Below, one piece after another: positions 5,593 to 10,454 of a stretch of DNA of 18,893 nt (positions within the stretch are counted from its first letter, which is position 1; each line of letters opens with the position of its first letter). Source of the DNA: Chloroflexi bacterium UBA4733 (GTDB taxonomy: Bacteria; Chloroflexota; UBA4733); NCBI GenBank assembly GCA_002404055.1, contig DHIZ01000044.1, positions 1 to 18,893 of the forward strand, read 5' to 3'. A program made the translations under genes and the position numbers. The notes beneath the pieces are model-generated. The model saw only the letters and a program-made list of their open reading frames with translations, searched no databases and was not told the origin of the DNA.

Positions 5593-6059
5593 CAGGAAGC
5601 GTCCTTATGGATAGCCTGAGGGAGCGCAGCACCTAACCGACGAACGGCGACCTTGCGCACTTCTTCAAAGACTGCGTCGGCTGACCCGGCGGCGTCAATA
5701 ATGACGGCGTGGTCGGCATCACGCCTGGCAGCGAAGAGATATCCCTCACGAACGCGCCGTTGGTAGGCCAGGTCCTCCCCGTCGAAGCGATCCAACGGCT
5801 GCTGGTCGCGTTTACGCAACAGACCGAGTTCAGGATCGATACTCAGCACGAACACGAGGTCTGGCCAGTAGCCGAGCGTGGCGACCCGGTTCATCCGGTC
5901 GACAAGCTCCAGGTCGAGCCCACGACCGAACGCCTGGTAGGCGATAGTGCCGTAGAGATTGCGATCAGCGACGACGACCTGGCCAGCTTGGATGGCCGGC
6001 ACGATGATGCGGGCATACGTTTCGGCACGGTCCGCCTCGGAGAGGAAGGCTGCGGTCCA
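5592..6059 (-). pseudogene. tmk: Thymidylate kinase lacking its N-terminal P-loop half
   Basis: The readable protein carries dTMP kinase features. FLSEADRAETYARI and VPAIQAGQVVVADRN correspond to the middle ADRA helix and the DR segment, IAYQAFGRGLD to the AYQ/RGLD segment, and DRFDGEDLAYQRRVREGYL to the C-terminal part. The normal 200-plus-residue enzyme begins with a P-loop (GxxGxGKST), which is absent. Homology fades near 6060, and the frame meets a TAA at 6092-6090. A GTG at 6002 could restart a 136-residue product, but without the ATP-binding loop it could not be a normal kinase. The stop overlaps the glycosylase start by one base, so the pair is an old operon; dTMP supply and uracil removal are functionally related. 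The breakpoint sits next to an imperfect inverted repeat (6067-6099). Identification is strong; loss of function is inferred. Confidence 0.75.
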
Positions 6060-6066
6060 TACATCC

Positions 6067-6099
6067 GTGTCCCGCCTAATATTTACACATTAGGGACAC
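6067..6099. repeat. Imperfect inverted repeat at the tmk breakpoint
   Basis: GTGTCC (6067-6072) and CTAAT (6076-6080) pair with ATTAG (6089-6093) and GGACAC (6094-6099): 11 pairs with a 3-nt bulge and an 8-nt loop. It lies directly beside the point where thymidylate kinase homology ends. It may be the footprint of a mobile-element end or a terminator-like hairpin. Confidence 0.4.
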
Positions 6100-6261
6100 T
6101 TGTTCTCTCCTCGATCTTTCACCAACCATAGTGGAGTTCCGTAAAGAATTGTATACCTCCCTGACCAAAATACATACTCTCTTTCGAATGCGATTCACTA
6201 TTCTCAGCCCGAGTAACGATGGTCGGCAACCGGCCCCTGAGAATGCACCCGGACGACGTGT
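6100..6261. other. AT-richer non-coding stretch
   Basis: A locally AT-rich stretch between the thymidylate kinase remnant and the next fragment. I see no supported gene here. A rightward frame starting at 6131 lacks a ribosome site and any family signature. Confidence 0.4.
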
Positions 6262-6453
6262 TCACCGTCTCGCGCGCTCGGCGTCCCATTGTTCGTCTGT
6301 GGAGATATCCTGTTTCGCGTAACCAAGCTCAAACAGCGCCCATTCACGCACGCGTCGGAGAGGATGCGCCAAATAAGGTGCCATCCGCTCCTCAAGTCCT
6401 TGGTACCTTGCCCGTGCTGGTCCAAACTGAAACTCCATAGCGGAACCTGTCAA
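6262..6453 (-). pseudogene. 3' fragment of an unidentified gene (helical, HEAT-like tail)
   Basis: The frame encodes about 60 residues with natural-looking helices (YQGLEERMAPYLAHP, RRVREWALFELGY) and a charged end (DEQWDAERARR). The HP-RRVREWA pattern recalls the end of HEAT-like or other helical-repeat proteins. The family is not identified. Upstream the frame runs into the end of the IS3-family remnant, which supplies the first few codons (TTG at 6453, ATG at 6438). The most likely history is an insertion that cut off the 5' part of a longer gene. Confidence 0.4.
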
Positions 6454-6480
6454 TAGGTATGAGACACAGACTGGGCGATA

Positions 6481-7400
6481 TTAGTGTGCAACCTCCTGTT
6501 CTGCCGTGCTCGTCGGCGGATTGATCCAAGCTGCGGTGGGCAGCGGTGGAGGGACGGGGTGCTGCTGGACGAAGCGTTCGGGGTGGGCGTCGTAGGCGGC
6601 GGCGAGGACGTGGCAGCGGGCGAGGTGCAGTTCGGGCGCCTGGCCAAGATGGACGGCCTCGGGGGTGAAGTAGCCGATGCCGGCGTGGCGATGCTGAGTG
6701 TTGTACCAAGCAAAGAAGCGTTGACAGAACGCTCGGGCGTCGTCCAGGCTGTCGAAGCGTCGTGGGAACGCCCAGAGGGCACCCGGTCGATACTTGAGCG
6801 TCTTGAACTGGGCTTCGGAGAAGGGGGTGTCGTTGGAGGTGTGGGGGCGGCTGTGGCTCTTGGTGATGCCCAGGTCGGCCAGCAGCCAGGCGACGGGCTT
6901 GGCGGTCATGGCGGTCCCCCGGTCGGCGTGCAAGGTGAGCTGGCCGGCGGGGATGTGCTGCTTGGCCGTGGTGTCGGCGATGAGGCGTTCGGCCAGGGCA
7001 GCCTGTTCGCAGTCTGCCAGCAGTTCCGGCTTGGTGTAGGCCGGATGGACCAGTTGCCGGCGGCGTTCACCGGTCTCCCCCTAGGCGGCAAGCAGGCGGT
7101 ACATGGTGCGCTCGGACGCCAGGTAGACGCCTTCATCCAGGAGTGTGGCATAGACCTCGGCCGGAGCAACGTCCACAAAGCGCGGTCCGTGGAGCAGCAC
7201 CCGCAAGCGGGTACCCGGGACAGCCTGCCGTTCCGTGGGGGCCAGGGCACGGGGATGGGGCCGCGCGGTGGGAGGGGGGAGTAGCTGGCGCGGGTCAGGC
7301 TGAGCGAAGTACAGGCCGCCTGCACGCCCACCTGGGGAGCGAGGGCCACGGCCGCGTCCATCATGGCTGCTGTCCAGGCACTGCGCTGGACAGTGTCAAC
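6481..7400 (-). pseudogene. IS3-family transposase orfB, broken by frameshift, nonsense codon and internal deletion
   Basis: The recognisable series on the minus strand is VALAPQVGVQAAC and SLTRASYS (about 7350-7290), then in another frame FVDVAPAEVYATLLDEGVYL, SERTMYRLLAA, a TAG stop (7083-7081), GETGERRRQLVHPAYTKPEL, LAERLIADT, LTLHADRGTAMTAKPVAW, SEAQFKTLKYRP and HRHAGIGYFTPEAVH, ending at TAA 6483-6481. The second catalytic Asp (HADRG) and the Glu (SEAQFK) are present. The roughly 50 residues expected between KPELLA and the LAERLI helix are missing at about 7012-7015, and with them the WDIT segment that carries the first catalytic Asp. A frame change occurs in the G-rich tract near 7270-7290. 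The enzyme cannot be active. Confidence 0.8.
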
Positions 7401-7640
7401 GCCAAGAGCGACGAGACTTTTTTTTGGATGTCGATGATGGCCTCGGCGGCAGCGAGTTGCCGGGTCAACCGCTCGTTCTCTGCTCGCACCACCGCCAGCG
7501 CGGTCGCCTCGGCCGAGACGATGGGCGGCCGACCGCGCCGCTGGGGCGCCAGGGCCGTCAACGTGCCATCCTGGCGCTGCTTGCGCCAGCGCCCAGAGGG
7601 CGCCCGGAGCTGCGAGGAGTACAGTTGCCTTGGTTACTGC
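7361..7640 (-). pseudogene. IS3-family orfA, 5'-truncated
   Basis: The frame encodes an orfA end: LYSSQL and WRKQRQDGTLTALAPQRRG, then a leucine-zipper-like coiled coil (VVRAENERLTRQLAAAEAII) and DIQKKVSSLL. The helix-turn-helix that should begin orfA is missing, because an in-frame TAA lies just upstream of the recognisable part (near 7640). The A8 run at 7418-7425 (minus strand) sits at QKKV, where a -1 shift leads into the orfB frame, as in intact IS3 elements. Confidence 0.65.
7418..7425 (-). other. A8 slippery run, relic of IS3 programmed -1 frameshifting
   Basis: Eight consecutive A residues on the minus strand lie in codons CAA AAA AAA GTC at the end of orfA. The orfB frame is -1 relative to orfA here, which fits the programmed frameshift used by IS3 elements to make OrfAB. 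Confidence 0.5.
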
Positions 7641-7740
7641 TTTCGTTCGAGAACAGAACCGCCGATCCGACCAAACAGAAGGCGAAGAACCGAGGGGTAG
7701 CGCACCCCAAGGCGGGCAGCGCCGCCGTCTCCCTCCACCG

Positions 7741-7851
7741 AAGAGTAAACGCGGCTGTATCTGCAAAGCGACCGGCGAACTGCGCCGCTTCGCCAACGTC
7801 TACATCAACGACGACGATGTCCGCTTCCTCGGTGGCCTGGGAGCGCCGGTG
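7741..7851 (+). pseudogene. MoaD/ThiS-family sulfur-carrier fragment
   Basis: Within a longer open frame, residues TGELRRFANVYINDDDVRFL and GGLGAPV match the middle of MoaD-like ubiquitin-fold sulfur carriers, where the family pattern is G-LRRFVNVYVN-EDIRFL--LDTPV. MoaD proteins carry sulfur on a C-terminal Gly-Gly for molybdopterin synthesis or related pathways. Here the N-terminal strand region is missing, and the C-terminal part with the Gly-Gly tail is gone because homology stops at 7851, exactly where the convergent panE stop (7852-7854) begins. It is a non-functional remnant. The frame runs on to 8013, but only as antisense of panE. Confidence 0.6.
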
Positions 7852-8784
7852 CTACGCCAATCCATTGAAGGCCAGGGCGCGGACCTTGAGCACTGCATAG
7901 AGTGCGTCAAAGCCTGGCGTGGGTACGTGCAGTTCGCGGCCACGGCGGACGACAGCGCCTGTCAGGGAATCCAGCTCGACGCGGTGACGACGCTCGAAGT
8001 CGAACTGCATTGATGTCTTCGCTGCTGCCGGGATCGAGTGGACAATCCCCATGGTCGATTCAAGGGTATCGTCGGGCAGTTCCACACCCGCCGCCCGTCC
8101 GACGGCGATCGCCTCGGAGATCAGCGCGCGATAGAGGGATAGTCCCTCCTCGGTCTCCCGGATCGGTCCGACCGGTGCGTCACAGGCGCTCGTGATCGTC
8201 GCGTGCGGCGCCAGCCCAATAAACTTCCGCCAGATGGCGAGGCGGGCGTCGGTGCTGACCGTGGCCTCAAGTCCGGCCTCACGGAACGCCGCCGCGATGC
8301 GCTCGACTCGGGGTGTTACCGCGCCGGACGCCTCGCCAAACGTGATCCGACAGAACGGGCCCGTCTCCTCGATCACGCCGGGCGCCGCAACGACGGACCA
8401 GATCATAATCGTCCCGGGCAGCACGCACTCCGCGCCGAGCGCGTCCGCCAGTCTGTCGACGCTGTCGATGCCGTTCTGCAGGGTCAGGACTGCACTATCC
8501 GGACCGACCATCGACCGCAACGATGCCGCCGCCGCGTCAGTGTCGTAGCCCTTGACAGTGAAGAGCACCAGGTCGATTTTCTCACCCGCGTCCGCGGCGT
8601 TCGCAACGGCATGGACCGGATCTATTAGGTTGGTCTTGCCGCGACTGCGTACTTCCAGCCCGCGCTGTTGAAGGGCAGCCAGGTGAGTCCCTCGCGCCAC
8701 AAAGGTTACATCGTGCCCATGTTGCGCCAGGACGGCTCCACAATAGCCACCGACCGCGCCAGCCCCCATTATGAGTACACGCAT
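7852..8784 (-). CDS. panE: 2-dehydropantoate 2-reductase
   Basis: A 310-residue protein, the usual family length. It has the N-terminal NADPH-binding Rossmann motif GAGAVG (residues 7-12), the LQNGIDSVDRL segment (102-112), and the catalytic Lys in AIWRKFIGLAPHATIT (Lys187). The C-terminal half has the conserved all-helical dehydrogenase domain, including SIPAAAKTSMQFDFERRHRV. It reduces ketopantoate to pantoate in the pantothenate and coenzyme A pathway, in the cytoplasm. ATG 8784-8782 has AGGAGG 8 nt upstream, which rules out the longer frame reaching to 9015. No other pan gene is near; some family members act on other 2-oxo acids. It diverges from the ATPase gene at 8882. Confidence 0.88.
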   Translation of the reverse strand: MRVLIMGAGAVGGYCGAVLAQHGHDVTFVARGTHLAALQQRGLEVRSRGKTNLIDPVHAVANAADAGEKIDLVLFTVKGYDTDAAAASLRSMVGPDSAVLTLQNGIDSVDRLADALGAECVLPGTIMIWSVVAAPGVIEETGPFCRITFGEASGAVTPRVERIAAAFREAGLEATVSTDARLAIWRKFIGLAPHATITSACDAPVGPIRETEEGLSLYRALISEAIAVGRAAGVELPDDTLESTMGIVHSIPAAAKTSMQFDFERRHRVELDSLTGAVVRRGRELHVPTPGFDALYAVLKVRALAFNGLA

Positions 8785-8815
8785 CTCCTGGTCCTCCTGT
8801 ACGACGACGACTCTG

Positions 8816-8862
8816 CTACGTCCTATGTACATCTGTATAATACACTTTCGCATAGGACGTGG
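8816..8862. repeat. Inverted repeat in the panE/ATPase divergent promoter region
   Basis: ACGTCCTATG (8818-8827) and CATAGGACGT (8851-8860) are perfect complements. With one mismatch the arms extend to 12 bp. The 23-nt loop holds TATAAT at 8836-8841 on the plus strand and TATTAT on the minus strand, a plausible -10 in each direction, but no good -35 for either. It is a likely operator for a dimeric regulator that controls both genes; the regulator is unknown. Confidence 0.55.
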
Positions 8863-8881
8863 CCCATGGGAGGTTAACCGC

Positions 8882-10303
8882 GTGTTCCTGAACCGCGAGC
8901 ACGAGTTGGCGCAACTCCAGCGGTGGTGGGAGGATACGGAACCCGAGCTCATTACCATGTACGGGCGCCGGCAAGTCGGCAAGACCGAATTGCTCGTCCG
9001 GTTCCTGGCCGACAAGCGGCACGTGTACTTCTATGCCGACCGGCAGTTACTGTCCGATCAGCTCCGAACTCTCACTGAGCAGGTGCTGGCACTGACCGAT
9101 GATCCGGTGCTGCGCCTGCAGCCGTTCACATCCTGGGAGGCGGCGTTGACCTACGTCTTCCGACTCGCCCCGAAGCGGCGCCTCGCCCTGGTTATTGATG
9201 AGTTTTCCTACGCGGTCGATGCCGACCCAGGGTTGCCGAGCGTCCTGCAACGTCTGTGGGACACCGCCCGCCGCGCCCACACAGCGGTTTTTCTCGTGCT
9301 CTGCACGTCCTTCACCGAGGCTGTTGAGCGCCACTTCACCATCGACGGGGTCCTCTATCAGTGCCGGACGCGCGAGCTTCGTGTCGAGCCCTTTACCTAC
9401 CAGGCAGCCACGCAATTCTTTCCTCGCTGGTCTCTTGTTGAGCGCGTTCTGGCCTGGGGCATCGTCGGGGGCGTGCCATCCTACCTCCAGGCGTTGCGGG
9501 GCGAAACGCTGGCGGAAGCCGCCATTGAGCACATCCTGGACAAGAGCGCCATCCTCTACCGTGAAGCAGAAATGCTCCTGGCTCAGGAGGTGCGGGGCAT
9601 CGGACCAGCACTCTTGCGAGGAATGCTGCAGGCAATCGCCTACGGCTGCAGCGAGCCAAATCAGATCGCCCAACGCATCGGCCGGCCAGTGACGGCGCTC
9701 TCCGGTGCTCTGGGCTTCCTGATCGACTACGGCCTGGTCCAACGGCGTATACCGTTCACCGTGCCGAATCCTGAGCGCACGCGCCAGACACGGTACGTCA
9801 TTGCCGACAACTATCTCACCTTCTGGTTCCGCTTTGTCCTGCCCAATCGTTCGGCGCTTGAGCAACGGCGGCCAGAGTATGTCTGGCGCACCAGGATAGC
9901 GCCGCTGCTGGATGACTACATGGGCCAGCGCTTTGCAGAACTATGCCGCCAGTTCATCCGGCTGCATCCTAATCGGTGGGCAGAGCCGGTGGGCGACCTT
10001 GGCGTCTGGTGGCACGCCGACGAGGAGCTGGAGATCGTTGGCCATACGCTGGGTAAGGTAACACTGGCCGCGGAAGTGCAGTGGACCAGAGATCGCGTTG
10101 GGTTGGAGGTGTTGCACACGCTGCAACGCCGTGTGGCGCTGCTGCCCAACGTCGCCGAAGACTGCCAGTTGGTGCTCTTCTCCAGGAACGGCTTCACTCG
10201 GGCGGTCGAGGCGGCGGAGAGCCCCGGTCTCTTGCTCTTCACCTTGGATGATCTCGTGGTTAACTTCCCATGGCAACCATCTGCGCGCCAGCAGCGCGGC
10301 TGA
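8882..10303 (+). CDS. AAA/STAND-type ATPase with DUF234-like C-terminal domain
   Basis: A 473-residue protein beginning FLNREHELAQLQ, typical of the ATPase_2 (PF01637) group. Walker A is GRRQVGKTE (residues 28-36) and Walker B is LALVIDEFSY (101-110). A winged-helix segment (residues about 260-300, SEPNQIAQRIGRPVTALSGA) and a DUF234-like (PF03008) C-terminal region with NYLTFWFRFVLPNRSALE follow. The C-terminal domain has a nuclease-like fold in this family, and here the expected E-x-D and E-x-K are EELEIV (Glu382, Glu384) and AEVQW (Glu398, Gln400). GTG at 8882 has GGGAGG 8 nt upstream. The last dozen residues (FPWQPSARQQRG) come from DNA matching, on the other strand, the end of the SDR gene at 13451. 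The cellular role of these ATPases is not established. Confidence 0.8.
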   Translation: MFLNREHELAQLQRWWEDTEPELITMYGRRQVGKTELLVRFLADKRHVYFYADRQLLSDQLRTLTEQVLALTDDPVLRLQPFTSWEAALTYVFRLAPKRRLALVIDEFSYAVDADPGLPSVLQRLWDTARRAHTAVFLVLCTSFTEAVERHFTIDGVLYQCRTRELRVEPFTYQAATQFFPRWSLVERVLAWGIVGGVPSYLQALRGETLAEAAIEHILDKSAILYREAEMLLAQEVRGIGPALLRGMLQAIAYGCSEPNQIAQRIGRPVTALSGALGFLIDYGLVQRRIPFTVPNPERTRQTRYVIADNYLTFWFRFVLPNRSALEQRRPEYVWRTRIAPLLDDYMGQRFAELCRQFIRLHPNRWAEPVGDLGVWWHADEELEIVGHTLGKVTLAAEVQWTRDRVGLEVLHTLQRRVALLPNVAEDCQLVLFSRNGFTRAVEAAESPGLLLFTLDDLVVNFPWQPSARQQRG

Positions 10304-10310
10304 TAGTACT
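10261..10310 (-). repeat. Copy A of a 50-bp repeat: decayed 3' end of an SDR gene
   Basis: This segment matches 13452-13501 in the same orientation at about 42 of 50 positions, including 20 identical bases in a row at 10264-10283. On the minus strand it reads RAAGAQMVAMGS and a stop, against RADGAQMVAMGS and a stop in the intact SDR. It overlaps the ATPase C-terminus antisense. Confidence 0.65.
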
Positions 10311-10454
10311 TTTCGTTTCCACCCCGCGTTGCAGCGTATACTATTGCCACTCTCGGTCGGGATCTCGTGGCGGTTCGTTTATAAAATCGTAGCTCCGTGG
10401 TAATCGAACGTACCGGCTGGTCGGTTGCGCGTCTTCGCGCGGTAAGGATATCCA
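10304..10454. promoter_or_regulatory. Leader region of the secreted beta-helix protein, weak promoter candidates
   Basis: This 151-bp gap contains TATACT (10337-10342) and TATAAA (10380-10385), both possible -10 elements without a convincing -35. AAGGA at 10444-10448 is the ribosome site for ATG 10455. No other gene is seen. Confidence 0.3.

Larger units (their letters stand above)
6443..7640 (-). mobile_element. Remnant of an IS3-family insertion sequence
   Basis: The leftward remains of orfA and orfB of an IS3-family element span this segment. On the minus strand TGTCTCATACC at 6468-6458, then TTGACAGGTTCCG at 6453-6441, resembles the terminal sequence of this IS group. The matching inverted end is not found on the other side, around 7640-7700, so the element is incomplete there. 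Boundaries are approximate. The element separates the unknown 3' fragment (6262-6453) from the MoaD-like fragment. Confidence 0.7.

Noticed and set aside
6131..6322. Rightward 63-codon frame in the AT-richer stretch
   Set aside because: No ribosome site, no recognisable family, and its second half is antisense to the fragment at 6262-6453.
6484..7284. Rightward 266-codon Gly/Val-rich open frame
   Set aside because: Antisense of the IS3 transposase remnant, whose conserved motifs are on the minus strand.
8785..9015. N-terminal extension of panE
   Set aside because: It would cover the divergent promoter region and part of the ATPase gene; ATG 8784 has a strong ribosome site and begins the Rossmann fold.
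9047..9865. Leftward 272-codon open frame inside the ATPase gene
   Set aside because: Antisense of Walker-motif coding sequence with no ribosome site.
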